DNA of 64,000 nt, taken from assembly GCF_900117425.1 (NCBI RefSeq), contig NZ_FPEH01000032.1:248001-312000 (forward strand), read 5' to 3'. Within the stretch, counting starts at the first letter, position 1, and every line of letters starts with the position of its first letter. A model generated the notes under the pieces. It did not search any database. It saw only the letters and a list, made by a program, of their open reading frames with translations, and had not been told where the DNA came from. Shown here in pieces: positions 26,201 through 33,957 of the stretch. This DNA comes from Novosphingobium sp. NDB2Meth1 (GTDB lineage: Bacteria; Pseudomonadota; Alphaproteobacteria; Sphingomonadales; Sphingomonadaceae). The translations under genes were made by a program, and so were the position numbers.

Positions 26201-26330
26201 ATACCCCATGGCGCTCGTGATCCTGGGCGGGCTGGTAAGCTCCACCGTGCTCAACCTCATCTGGATGCCCGCACTTTATCTGCGCTTCGGCAATGGGCAT
26301 CTGCGCTTCGGCAAGGGGCAGCAGGCATGA
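23241..26330 (+). CDS. CzcA/CusA-like RND efflux pump
   Basis: A 1029-residue inner-membrane RND transporter with the expected pattern. TM1 is followed by F-D-V-F-P-E-F-A-P-P, two large periplasmic loops follow, and TM4 carries E-I-V-D-D-A-I-I-D-V-E-N-I with the proton-relay aspartates. The second repeat has G-F-V-T-V-L-G-I-S-A-R-N-G-I-M-L-L. The overall relationship is to heavy-metal (HME) pumps, but the TM4 motif differs from the classical Cus or Czc signatures I know, so the substrate (metal ion or other) is not certain. It is the second gene of a tripartite operon next to a divergent two-component system. Confidence 0.85.
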   Translation: MLAALIGSSLRQRALVLALAAVLTVLGVRSAMSAKFDVFPEFAPPIVEVQTEAPGLATEDVEALVTVPIETAVNGVPGLATLRSKSVLGLSSVVLVMDRAADPVRTRQMVQERLATVIPRLPAAVRPPVMLAPLSATSRAMKIGLWSDKLDQMTMTEMARWTIRPRLMAVPGVANVAMWGARDRQLQVLVDPVRLAAAGVTVADVQRAAGDAVVIAGGGFVDSPNQRLAVRQVVGVKTGSDLASAVIRTVGGTPVRIGDVAKVTEGFAQPIGDAIINGRPGLLLIVEKQLGANTLEVTRGIDKALAELRPGLKGMNVDGTIFRPATFIERALANLGEAMGIGIVLVAAVLILFTRNWRTALISMTAIPLSLVGAVLALTAFGVGMNTMVIAGLVIALGEIVDDAIIDVENIGRRLRLEAAREQPRLPFAVVLAASLEVRSAVVFASAIVMLVFLPVFFLGGVSGSFFRPLALAYIAAIAASLLVALTVTPAMCLMLLPGAAERAEPRWVIGLRARYARVLERLAPRSGIAVAVVAGGILLSVAGMGLLRQQFLPDFRETDFLMHFVEKPGTSIEAMDRITIRASKELTAIPGVRNFGSHIGRAEQGDEVYGPNFTELWISLDETADHDAAVKRIETAIAGYPGLQRDVLTYLRERIKEVLTGAGATVVVRLYGPDLAELRSLAEKVRGALDGTEGIKDLKVEQQSLIPQIQIAPRPDVLALAGVTAGDVRRTAATLIGGTRVGEIYRDQKSFDVAVWAVPEARSDLGALRRLIVPSQTGSALRLGDLARVGVAPAAGEIKREAGSRRIDVTLNIKDGADLASVAQAVERKVRAMPMPAGYYPQFLGEWKTLQESKAQLGWLSLVCLVGILFLVWLEFRSGRIVALVALSLPFALVGGVAAAALGGGVLSMGALVGFVTVLGISARNGIMLLSHFRHLEREEDQPFGLALVQRGAAERLVPILMTAGTAALALLPLVVRGNVPGHEIEYPMALVILGGLVSSTVLNLIWMPALYLRFGNGHLRFGKGQQA

Positions 26331-27688
26331 AGCGCGCGCTGGTCATGACGCTGATCCTGGCAGGATGCATGGCGAAATCACCGCCGCCCGCAGCCCCGTC
26401 ACCGCCGCCTGCCGCAACCGCGCCGTTTGTGGGTGCGGCAAACGCTGCACCGCTGCCGGGCGAATGGTGGCGGCTCTACGGCGATGCGGCGCTGAACGAG
26501 CACGTCGCCCGCGCCCTTGCCGCCAACCCCGATGTGCGCCTGGCGGTTGCAAACCTCGATGCAGCGCGCGCCAATTCCCGGCTGGCCGGCGCGGCCCGCA
26601 CGCCGGACGTGGTGCTGGAAAGCGGAGCCAGCCCGACGACACGCGGAGCCAACCAGCCGAGCACCACCGGCGTACCCAAATCGAGCTACGAACTCGGCGC
26701 GGAAGCAGTCTGGGAGGCCGATCTTTTCGGCCGCCTCCGCAATCAATCGTCAGCCGCCAGTGCCGATGCCGAGGCGGCAGCGGCAGCTCGTGATGGCGTG
26801 CGTCTGGCGGTAGCGGCCGATGTGGTCGGGGCATGGCTCGATCTTTGCTGGGCCGGGGAACTTTCCCGTGTAGCGACGCGCCAGATTGCGACCCAGCGCG
26901 CGCTGGCGGATACCGTATCGCGCCAGATGAAGGTCGGCGAGGTGTCCCCGTTGGAACTGGCACAGGCCCGCCAATTGCTGGGCAGGCTGGAGGCTGGCCT
27001 GCCCACCTTCGAGGCTGACGCGCAGCGCGCCCGCTATCTCCTCGCCAATCTGGAGGGCCTGCCGCCTGCCGAAGCTGAAAAGTTCCAGTGTGAGCACCCC
27101 CCTTCACTGGAGGCCGTTTTGCCCGTCGGCGATGGCGCAGGCCTGCTCGCCCGCCGCCCTGATATCCGCGAGGCAGAGCGACGGCTCGCGGCCGCTGGCG
27201 CGCGGGTGAAAGTTGCGAAAGCCGAGATGTACCCCCGCGTGACGCTCGGCGCATCGGGCGGCCTCATCCGCGGCTCGCTGGATGCTTTCATCACGCCGCT
27301 GATCAGCTGGTCGTTCATCAATCCTGCCCGCATCAAGGCCCGAATCGCACTGGCCGAGGCCAATCAGGAAGGCGCGCTCGCCCAATACGACGCCGCATGG
27401 CTCAGGGCCTTGCGCGAAGTGGAAACGGCACTGGCAGATGCGGATGCCGAACGTCGCGCCAACCAGTCGTTTGCAGCCGCCTTGGTGGACGCACAGACCG
27501 CCGCGCGCCGAGCCGAAGCGCGCGTCAGCCTCGGCGATGCAAATCCGCTTGTTGCTCTTGACGCCCGCCGCACGGCTTACGAGACCGAACTCCTCGGCAC
27601 ACTCGCGGGCCGCCGCCTTGCCCAACGGCAAGTCTTCCTGTTTCGCAGTCTCGGCGGTGGTTGGGAGGACGCAGCAGCCTCTCGTTGA
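26327..27688 (+). CDS. NodT/TolC-family outer-membrane efflux lipoprotein
   Basis: A 453-residue outer-membrane factor with a lipoprotein signal (L-I-L-A-G-C near residue 14), a Pro-rich linker, and W-W-R-L-Y-G-D-A-A-L-N, the common opening of NodT proteins. The two long-helix repeats are recognisable by N-P-D-V-R-L-A-V-A-N-L and R-R-P-D-I-R-E-A-E-R-R-L. ATG 26327 overlaps the pump stop (ATGA). It completes the adaptor-pump-channel operon. Confidence 0.88.
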   Translation: MKRALVMTLILAGCMAKSPPPAAPSPPPAATAPFVGAANAAPLPGEWWRLYGDAALNEHVARALAANPDVRLAVANLDAARANSRLAGAARTPDVVLESGASPTTRGANQPSTTGVPKSSYELGAEAVWEADLFGRLRNQSSAASADAEAAAAARDGVRLAVAADVVGAWLDLCWAGELSRVATRQIATQRALADTVSRQMKVGEVSPLELAQARQLLGRLEAGLPTFEADAQRARYLLANLEGLPPAEAEKFQCEHPPSLEAVLPVGDGAGLLARRPDIREAERRLAAAGARVKVAKAEMYPRVTLGASGGLIRGSLDAFITPLISWSFINPARIKARIALAEANQEGALAQYDAAWLRALREVETALADADAERRANQSFAAALVDAQTAARRAEARVSLGDANPLVALDARRTAYETELLGTLAGRRLAQRQVFLFRSLGGGWEDAAASR

Positions 27689-27953
27689 GCGGGCGACCTT
27701 GAAGACTTGAGCCTGCGGAGTAGCTACAAGGCATGTGAAAACCGGCTGCTGCGGGGAATCCATGCCGGTCGAAAGCAAGATGGCTGTCGGCTTTTGGCAA
27801 ATGCAGACATTCGAAATGGCGGTACGGAAGGGCGGCTTTGTCCCAACAACAGTCATTCCACTGGACTTCTTACGCCCGTCAAGCATTGTTGTCCGCACGA
27901 AGCTGGCGGCTCCGAGCGTCACCACAGCCCTGACCGGTTGACCGGCGGGGCTT
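27689..27953. other. Gap between the efflux operon and the recombinase unit
   Basis: About 265 bp with no convincing gene. It contains the end of the efflux transcript and presumably the left boundary and promoter of the recombinase unit. I found no obvious copy of the tRNA-Leu 3' sequence here. A direct repeat, ACCGG(T/C)TGACCGG-like, around 27931-27948 is weak. Confidence 0.35.
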
Positions 27954-28003
27954 CAGGTGGTGGGAGCAGCACCTTTGCTGCTCCATCTGGAGCACCACAC
28001 CTG
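27954..28003 (+). promoter_or_regulatory. Nested hairpin abutting the DUF3489 start codon
   Basis: An outer stem CAGGTGGTG (27954-27962) pairs with CACCACACCTG (27993-28003, 2-nt bulge). Inside it an 8-bp hairpin GAGCAGCA-CCTT-TGCTGCTC (27964-27983) forms. The ribosome site GGAG (27989-27992) sits between the stems and the ATG follows immediately at 28004, so the structure could limit translation of the first gene of the recombinase unit. The role is inferred; the pairing is directly visible. Confidence 0.5.
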
Positions 28004-28342
28004 ATGCAAACAAACGATGCCGATCTCGTCCCGACGACCATTCCGCAAACCCAACCGAAGCGCATGCGGCGGATGGCGCGAGAACCGCAGCCGCGGCCTT
28101 CTGACATTCCGGACACCGGTTCACCGGTCGAGCCTCGGACGACCAAGGCATCTGCCATCGAAGCGCTACTTCGTCGCGATGGCGGTGTCGCACTGAATGC
28201 TCTTTGCAGTGCGACCGGGTGGCAACCTCACACCTGCCGTGCCTTTCTGACGGGCCTCAGGAAGAAGGGGCATGCTATCGACAAGACGAAGGGTGACGAC
28301 GGTGTGACCCGCTGGTCTGTCTCGGATGCGAAGGCCACCTGA
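28004..28342 (+). CDS. DUF3489 protein, first gene of serine-recombinase unit
   Basis: A 112-residue protein with a polar, Pro/Arg-rich N-terminal half and a C-terminal winged-helix-like DUF3489 domain (K-A-S-A-I-E-A-L-L-R-R-D-G-G, then A-T-G-W-Q-P-H-T-C-R-A-F-L, then L-R-K-K-G-H). The domain resembles a small DNA-binding helix-turn-helix. It overlaps the DUF2924 gene by TGATG, and the trio DUF3489-DUF2924-recombinase is a recurring arrangement in alphaproteobacteria as I recall. Its role is not established; an accessory or directionality function is a guess. Confidence 0.75.
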   Translation: MQTNDADLVPTTIPQTQPKRMRRMAREPQPRPSDIPDTGSPVEPRTTKASAIEALLRRDGGVALNALCSATGWQPHTCRAFLTGLRKKGHAIDKTKGDDGVTRWSVSDAKAT

Positions 28343-28779
28343 TGGCCTCGCGAAGCTATCTGCGGCTGTCGCGGATATCAGAAATGACGGCAGCGGAACT
28401 TAAGGAGGAGTGGGCGCGCCGCTATGGCACGCCTGCTCCTGATCTGTCGTTGGAGTTGCTCCGCATCGGCGTGGGCTACAAACTGCAGGAGCAGCGCAAT
28501 GGCGGGCTCTCGCGTGGAACGCGGAGCCTCCTTCGCCAAGTCAGCGCAAACGCCGCAATCGGCAAGACCAACGCGGCCACCCCCTCACCCCGCAAGCTAA
28601 CGCCCGGGACGCGCCTCGTCCGCGACTGGCATGGCGTGGGCCATACCGTCATCGTTCTTGACGATGGCTTCGAGTATGAAGGTGCGCGCTGGAAGTCGCT
28701 CTCTGCGATCGCCAAGGCGATCACCGGGACAAAATGGAACGGCCCGCTGTTCTTCGGCCTGACGGGGCGTAAGTCGTGA
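28342..28779 (+). CDS. DUF2924 protein
   Basis: A 145-residue protein with M-T-A-A-E-L-K-E-E-W at the N-terminus and the family's C-terminal beta-rich part: P-G-T-R-L-V-R-D-W-H-G, then D-D-G-F-E-Y-E-G-A-R-W-K-S-L-S-A-I-A, then I-T-G-T-K-W-N-G-P-L-F-F-G-L. DUF2924 is regularly found directly before a large serine recombinase. It is translationally coupled to both neighbours (TGATG before, GTGA after). Its biochemical role is unknown. Confidence 0.8.
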   Translation: MASRSYLRLSRISEMTAAELKEEWARRYGTPAPDLSLELLRIGVGYKLQEQRNGGLSRGTRSLLRQVSANAAIGKTNAATPSPRKLTPGTRLVRDWHGVGHTVIVLDDGFEYEGARWKSLSAIAKAITGTKWNGPLFFGLTGRKS

Positions 28780-30410
28780 AGATGCTGCGCTGCGCAGTCT
28801 ATACGCGCAAGTCCAACGAAGATGGTCTCGAGCAGGAGTTCAACAGTCTGCATGCCCAGCGCGAGGCTTGCGAGGCCTATATCCTCAGCCAGCGCCACGA
28901 GGGCTGGACGCTCGTCCCCCAGCACTACGATGACGGCGGTTTCTCAGGCGGCAACATGGACCGCCCCGGCCTCAAAGCCCTTCTCGCCGATATTGATGCG
29001 GGCCGGGTGGATGTGATCGTCGTCTACAAGGTCGATCGCTTGACCCGGTCTCTGGCGGACTTTGCGAAGATCGTGGAGCGGCTCGACGCCAAGTCCGCAA
29101 GCTTCGTCTCGGTGACACAAGCGTTCAACACCACCACCAGCATGGGCCGGCTGACGCTCAATGTCCTACTCTCCTTCGCGCAGTTCGAGCGCGAGGTCAC
29201 AGGCGAGCGGATCCGCGACAAGATCGCTGCATCGAAGAAGAAGGGCCTGTGGATGGGTGGACCAGTACCGCTCGGCTACCAGGTAATCGAGAGAAAGCTC
29301 ATTCCAGTTCCGGAGGAGGCCGAACGCGTGCGCACGATCATGCGCCTCTACCTCGAGATCAGGTCGGTTCCCGCATTGACCGAGCGGCTCAGGGATGAGG
29401 GGATCGTCACAAAGATCCAGCAGCGCACCAGTGGGCCCCATCGGGGTGGCATTCCCTTCGCACGAGGCAGCCTGTTCCACTTGCTTAAGAACCCGGTCTA
29501 TCGCGGCCGGATCGTACACAAGGGGATGGAGTACGATGGTCAGCATGAAGCCATCGTCCCCGAAGACCTCTGGGACGCCGTGCAAGCACAGCTCAAAGCC
29601 AAAGCGCCGCCGCGGCGCTGGACGACAAACCAGCCGCAGCAGGCCATGCTGCGGGGCCTGCTGACCGACCGCGAGGGCAGGCCGATGGTGCCGACCTACG
29701 GGTCAAAACAGGCTCGGCGTTATGCCTATTATGAGACACGCAAGGATCTTGCACGGCCGGGCACGCCCTCGCCTGTCCGAGTCCAGCGCGGGGTCCTGGA
29801 GAAGCACCTTATCCAACACCTAGTCGCAATGCTGACCGACGAGCATGCCTTTCGCAGGCTGCTTGGCATCACCGATGCCGGTAAATTGCGGAGCATGTTC
29901 ACCGCAGCAAAGACAATTGTTCAGCGAATGCAGGAACCGGGCAAAGCAGAGGATGCCTTCCGATCACTTGTGCAAAGCGTTGCATTCCAGGCGGATCATC
30001 TCGCGATTACACTTGAGCATGCGGCGCTGGATAGCAGTGACGGCACCAGGATCTGGGCGATCCCGCTTCCTCAGCGCAAGCCCTTCCGGGAAGCGAAGCT
30101 TCGTATGGACGCTGATAGCGACGGCACTACCCCCGACCGGAGCATGCTCGAACTCCTCGCAGACGCGCAGGCAGTCCAGCAACTGGTACGGGCCTCGCCG
30201 GGCCTCAGCATGAACCAGATCGCTGCGAGCGCCGGCCGCTGCCGGACCCAGCTCACGCGTCTGCTCCGGCTATCTTGGCTGAGCCCTCGGATCGTCGAAG
30301 TAATCGCGGGCGGGACCCAGCCGCGCTCACTGACGCGCAAGGTTCTCATGGCCTCGCCTCTTCCAACCGACTGGGCCGAGCAGGAGCGCTTGCTCGGCAT
30401 TCCGGCCTAA
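28776..30410 (+). CDS. Large serine recombinase
   Basis: A 544-residue recombinase. The N-terminal resolvase domain has the catalytic serine S13 (Y-T-R-K-S-N-E-D-G), D-D-G-G-F-S-G-G-N-M-x-R-P and K-V-D-R-L-T-R-S. A recombinase domain follows (P-L-G-Y, L-L-K-N-P-V-Y-R-G). In the zinc-ribbon position (about 290-330, G-L-L-T-D-R-E-G-R-P-M) the usual cysteines are missing. The C-terminus has an extra helix-turn-helix-like stretch (S-M-N-Q-I-A-A-S-A-G-R-C-R-T-Q-L). GTG 28776 overlaps the DUF2924 stop; ATG 28782 is an alternative. It would cut and join DNA via a 5' phosphoserine intermediate. Its target site is unknown. Confidence 0.88.
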   Translation: MKMLRCAVYTRKSNEDGLEQEFNSLHAQREACEAYILSQRHEGWTLVPQHYDDGGFSGGNMDRPGLKALLADIDAGRVDVIVVYKVDRLTRSLADFAKIVERLDAKSASFVSVTQAFNTTTSMGRLTLNVLLSFAQFEREVTGERIRDKIAASKKKGLWMGGPVPLGYQVIERKLIPVPEEAERVRTIMRLYLEIRSVPALTERLRDEGIVTKIQQRTSGPHRGGIPFARGSLFHLLKNPVYRGRIVHKGMEYDGQHEAIVPEDLWDAVQAQLKAKAPPRRWTTNQPQQAMLRGLLTDREGRPMVPTYGSKQARRYAYYETRKDLARPGTPSPVRVQRGVLEKHLIQHLVAMLTDEHAFRRLLGITDAGKLRSMFTAAKTIVQRMQEPGKAEDAFRSLVQSVAFQADHLAITLEHAALDSSDGTRIWAIPLPQRKPFREAKLRMDADSDGTTPDRSMLELLADAQAVQQLVRASPGLSMNQIAASAGRCRTQLTRLLRLSWLSPRIVEVIAGGTQPRSLTRKVLMASPLPTDWAEQERLLGIPA

Positions 30411-30611
30411 GCGCCAAATATCCATCCAAGCGTAGTGAAGACACCTTCCCGGAAACGGAGAATCAGGCGTTTTGCGGGCAGCATCACGGAGGGCAGGACC
30501 GCTTCTCCGTCTTCAAGCACCCGCGATACAGCCCAAGAATACCGCAGAACTGCGCCACGCTCGGCAAAGCGGGTGCCCGCAGGCAAAATCTGGTTCGATT
30601 GCCGGACTGTT

Positions 30612-30698
30612 TGGTGCGGTCGAGAAGACTCGAACTTCCACGGGCTTTCGCCCACAACGACCTCAACGTTGCGCGTCTACCAGTTCCGCCACGACCGC
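30612..30698 (-). tRNA. tRNA-Leu (anticodon GAG)
   Basis: An 87-nt cloverleaf on the minus strand. The acceptor stem is GCGGTCG/CGACCGC with an encoded CCA end at 30614-30612. The D arm contains GGCGGAACTGGTAGACGC, the anticodon stem is CAACG/CGTTG around loop TTGAGGT (anticodon GAG), a long variable arm (TGGGCGAAAGCCCG) is typical of leucine tRNA, and the T loop is GTTCGAGTC. The 3' end faces the serine recombinase gene 0.2 kb away. Confidence 0.95.
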
Positions 30699-30801
30699 AC
30701 ATCGCATGCGGGGTTTACCTTCCAGAAGGCTGCCCCGCCGGGGTAGAGCGGCGCCCCTAGCAAAGCCCCCCGCGCGGCGCAACAACCTAGCGGCGGTTTT
30801 T

Positions 30802-31557
30802 TTATTCGGGCTTCCAGCCGATCTCGGCGACCTTGGCGCTCTTGGGAACGTCGGTGACCGCCTCGTTGATCGTCACGCTTTCGCCGGGCTTGAGCAGCTC
30901 GCGCGGCGGGGCGACGTTCCAGGTGTAGACCACCTTGTCCTTGGCGTCGCGCAGCACGATCAAGATCGGCGGCACTTCCTGCGGCTGCTTGCCGACATTG
31001 GTGACCGTGCCGCTCGCGCCGAAATACTCGGTGCCGTTGGGCAAAGTGCGCCGGTCCTGCCGCTCGGACGGGAACGCCAGCACGAGATCGGGATTGCCCG
31101 CGCCGAACGTGCCGTGCGCGGTCGGCAACCAGCTGGGCAGGCCAAGCCATGTCGCAAGGGCGACCAGCAGCGCGACCAGCACTGCAAAGCCCACACCGGC
31201 GATGGTCCAGACCTTCGCCATATTGCGCCGGGGACGGAACGGCGGCTGGTGATCGAAGCTGGACGGCGCCTCATCAAACGTTTCGTCTGCAACGCGCGCG
31301 GCGGGCCGGACCACCGGGCGCGGCACGACAGGCGGTTCGGGAACCGGCTCCACTGATGCGGCAGGCACTTCGGGTTCGGTAACAGCCGTCGTCACCGGCG
31401 CTTGTGCCGCCGCCGGCTCTTCGCGCGGCGGCAGTTCCGGCCCGGCCTGGAACCAGCTGTGGCGGCACTTCGCGCAGCGCACGGTGCGGCCCTCGACACC
31501 GATCGCACTGTCAGGGACGACGTAGCGCGTCGAACAGGCGGGGCACGCAATGATCAT
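30802..31557 (-). CDS. Zinc-ribbon (MJ0042-type) membrane protein
   Basis: A 251-residue protein. The N-terminal MJ0042 zinc ribbon has C5-P-A-C8 and C28-A-K-C31. A Pro/Val/Glu-rich linker follows (about 40-110), then a transmembrane helix at about 122-145, and a C-terminal DUF3426-like domain (G-T-V-T-N-V-G-K-Q-P-Q-E-V-P-P-I) that would face the periplasm. ATG 31557 directly precedes the zinc-ribbon motif. It is divergent from ftsE, a neighbourhood common in alphaproteobacteria. The function is unknown; a regulator of envelope processes is possible. Confidence 0.78.
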   Translation of the reverse strand: MIIACPACSTRYVVPDSAIGVEGRTVRCAKCRHSWFQAGPELPPREEPAAAQAPVTTAVTEPEVPAASVEPVPEPPVVPRPVVRPAARVADETFDEAPSSFDHQPPFRPRRNMAKVWTIAGVGFAVLVALLVALATWLGLPSWLPTAHGTFGAGNPDLVLAFPSERQDRRTLPNGTEYFGASGTVTNVGKQPQEVPPILIVLRDAKDKVVYTWNVAPPRELLKPGESVTINEAVTDVPKSAKVAEIGWKPE

Positions 31558-31717
31558 GCGGCGGTTAAGCATGCGAACTTGCGGAGAAACAATAGGTATG
31601 GACGGGGAGAAGTGCTCACCCGCCCTTTTTTCCACATCGATTGCGCCCTATAGCCGCCCCGAGCGGCGCGCGGGCCCTGCGCGTGCGCCACAACCCACCG
31701 GGATCGCAACGCCTGAC

Positions 31718-32464
31718 ATGAGCCAGCCTGATGCCGAAATCGTCCAGTTCGACAACGTCGGGCTGCGCTACGGAACGGACAAGGAAATCCTCGCCGATGT
31801 CTCGTTCACGCTCTACCCGGGCTGCTTCTACTTCCTCACCGGCGCGAGCGGCGCAGGCAAGACCAGCCTGCTCAAGCTGCTCTACCTCGCCCAGCGCCCC
31901 TCGCGCGGGCTGATCCGCCTGTTCGGCACGGATGCGATCACCCTGCCGCGCGAACGCCTCCCCGGCTTCCGCCGCCGCATCGGGGTGGTGTTCCAGGACT
32001 TCCGCCTCGTCCCCCACCTCTCCGCCTTCGACAACGTGGCATTGCCGCTGCGCGTCGCCGGGGTGAGCGAGAAGGACATCGCCCGCCCCGTCGGCGAAAT
32101 GCTCGACTGGGTCGGCCTCGGCGACCGCCAGCATGCCCGCCCTGCCACGCTTTCGGGCGGGGAGCAGCAGCGCGTCGCCATCGCCCGCGCAGTGATCGCC
32201 CGGCCCGACATGCTGGTGGCGGACGAGCCGACCGGCAACGTCGATCCCGACATGGCGCTCAAGCTGCTGCGCCTGTTCGAAAGCCTCAACCGGCTGGGCA
32301 CGACCGTGGTCGTCGCCACCCACGACGTCCACCTGATCCGCAAGGTGCCGGAATCGTTGATCATGCGCCTCGACAAGGGCCGCCTGAGCGATCCGACCGG
32401 CGCATTGCGCTATCCCCCGCGCCGGGCGACGATGTCGGGTGCGGATGCGCCGCCGGCAACCTGA
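31718..32464 (+). CDS. ftsE: Cell-division ATP-binding protein FtsE
   Basis: A 248-residue ABC ATPase with Walker A G-A-S-G-A-G-K-T-S, Q-loop V-V-F-Q-D-F-R-L (FtsE-typical), signature L-S-G-G-E-Q-Q, Walker B M-L-V-A-D-E-P-T-G-N-V-D and the His switch A-T-H-D. FtsE with FtsX activates peptidoglycan hydrolysis at the septum. The stop overlaps the ftsX start (TGATG). A longer open frame upstream of ATG 31718 is not family-like. Confidence 0.92.
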   Translation: MSQPDAEIVQFDNVGLRYGTDKEILADVSFTLYPGCFYFLTGASGAGKTSLLKLLYLAQRPSRGLIRLFGTDAITLPRERLPGFRRRIGVVFQDFRLVPHLSAFDNVALPLRVAGVSEKDIARPVGEMLDWVGLGDRQHARPATLSGGEQQRVAIARAVIARPDMLVADEPTGNVDPDMALKLLRLFESLNRLGTTVVVATHDVHLIRKVPESLIMRLDKGRLSDPTGALRYPPRRATMSGADAPPAT

Positions 32465-33390
32465 TGGCCCTCTTCTCCTCCCTCTTCCAGCGTTGGCGCG
32501 GCACGGCCGCCACCGGGGACCCGCGCCTGCTGCCCGAGGCGCAGCTGTCCGGCCCGATGCCGTGGGTCATCGCCATCATGATCGCGCTGACCGTCGTCGC
32601 CGCCGCCAGCGGGCTCGCCCTGCGCAACGCCGCGCAGACCGCGAGCGCCGATCTCGAAGGCGGCGTCACCGTGCAGATCGTCACCGCCGCGCCGTCCGAA
32701 CGCCTCAAGCAGGCGGCAGCCGTCGCCGCCGTGCTTGCCAAGGCGCCCGAAGTGGCAGACGTTCGGCAGGTGGCACAGGAGGAACTCAACACCCTGGTCG
32801 AGCCCTGGCTCGGCACGCGGCCCGGCGACGATGTCGAGGCGCTGCCGATCCCCGCGCTGATCGACGTGCGGCTCAGGGGCCCGGCGACGCCCGACCGCCT
32901 GGCGCATTTGCGCGCGCTGACCGTGCCGGTCGCGTCCTCCGCCCGCGTCGACGCGCAGGCGGGCTGGCTCGCCCCGGTGTTCGCCGCCATCGGCACGCTG
33001 CAATGGCTGGCGGGCGGCCTCATCGCGCTGCTCGCGCTCGCGACCATCGCCGCCGTGCTGCTCGCCTCGCGCAATGCACTGGGCAATCACCGCGAGACGA
33101 TCGAGATCGTCCACATGCTCGGCGGCACCGACCGGCAGATCGCGCGCGTGTTCCAGCGCTCGATGGCTTTCGATGCGGCGGCGGGCGGCCTCGTCGGCCT
33201 GCTCGCCGGCGTCGTCACCATCGTCGCGCTCTCGCGCCAGTTCGCCAGGCTCGGCTCGGGCATGGTCGCGGGCGCCGTGCTCCATTGGCAGGACTGGATC
33301 GTGATCGCCGCCATTCCGCTCGCCGGTGTCGCGCTCGCCGTGCTTACCGCGCGCATGACCGTGCTCGCCGCGCTTCGGCGGATGCTCTGA
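32464..33390 (+). CDS. ftsX: Cell-division ABC transporter permease FtsX
   Basis: A 308-residue membrane protein with one N-terminal transmembrane helix (about 36-58), a large periplasmic loop (about 60-175) and three C-terminal helices (about 178-205, 230-255, 275-300). Cytoplasmic E-I-V-H-M-L-G-G-T-D precedes the third helix, as in the FtsX family. It is coupled to ftsE and followed after 1 bp by the YdcF-like gene. FtsX transmits FtsE ATPase activity to periplasmic amidase activators. Confidence 0.88.
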   Translation: MALFSSLFQRWRGTAATGDPRLLPEAQLSGPMPWVIAIMIALTVVAAASGLALRNAAQTASADLEGGVTVQIVTAAPSERLKQAAAVAAVLAKAPEVADVRQVAQEELNTLVEPWLGTRPGDDVEALPIPALIDVRLRGPATPDRLAHLRALTVPVASSARVDAQAGWLAPVFAAIGTLQWLAGGLIALLALATIAAVLLASRNALGNHRETIEIVHMLGGTDRQIARVFQRSMAFDAAAGGLVGLLAGVVTIVALSRQFARLGSGMVAGAVLHWQDWIVIAAIPLAGVALAVLTARMTVLAALRRML

Positions 33391-33391
33391 C

Positions 33392-33949
33392 ATGGCCCGC
33401 GTGCGCAAACCACCGGGGCTCATCCGCCGCATCGGCGCTACGGTCATGCTCGTCTGGGTGCTCGGCTTCCTGTGGTTCGCGCTCGCCCTGCCCCGTCCGG
33501 CGGGCGCGCAGAAAACCGACGGCGTGATCGCGCTGACCGGCGCGGGTGGACGCATCCCCCGTGCCATCGACGTCCTGCGAGCAGGCCAGGCCCGCAAGGT
33601 CCTGATCGCCGGCGTCGCCAGCGAGGTGAAGCCCGCCGAGTTCGCCGCCGAATACAAGGTCTCGCCCGAACTGCTGTCCTGCTGCGTCACGCTCGGGTTC
33701 GAATCGGTCGATACCCGCTCGAATGCGCTCGAAGCCGCGCGCTGGATCGCGGCGGAGCACATCACCTCGGTGCGCCTCGTCACCACCGATTGGCACATGC
33801 GCCGCGCGCAGTTCGATCTTGCCATGGCCGCCCCGCGCGGGGTGGAGATCCTGCCCGATGCCGTCCCCTCACGGCCGAGCATGAAGACGCTGTTCATCGA
33901 GTACCACAAGCTGATCGCGCGGGTGCTCGCCTGGCTGGCGGGGTGGTAA
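33392..33949 (+). CDS. YdcF/DUF218-family envelope protein
   Basis: A 185-residue protein with one N-terminal transmembrane helix (about 13-33) and a DUF218 domain: D-G-V-I-A-L-T-G-A-G-G-R-I-P-R-A near the start and T-T-D-W-H-M-R-R-A in the second half. The start lies 1 bp after the ftsX stop. YdcF-like proteins act in envelope polysaccharide metabolism in other bacteria (ElyC, SanA), but this member's substrate is unknown. It is probably in one operon with ftsEX and the acyltransferase gene. Confidence 0.8.
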   Translation: MARVRKPPGLIRRIGATVMLVWVLGFLWFALALPRPAGAQKTDGVIALTGAGGRIPRAIDVLRAGQARKVLIAGVASEVKPAEFAAEYKVSPELLSCCVTLGFESVDTRSNALEAARWIAAEHITSVRLVTTDWHMRRAQFDLAMAAPRGVEILPDAVPSRPSMKTLFIEYHKLIARVLAWLAGW

Positions 33950-33957
33950 GGCAATCC

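Noticed and set aside
30411..30611. Attachment site or gene remnant between recombinase and tRNA-Leu
   Set aside because: I compared this stretch by eye with the left side of the unit and found no repeated core; a short minus-strand frame here is not recognisable.
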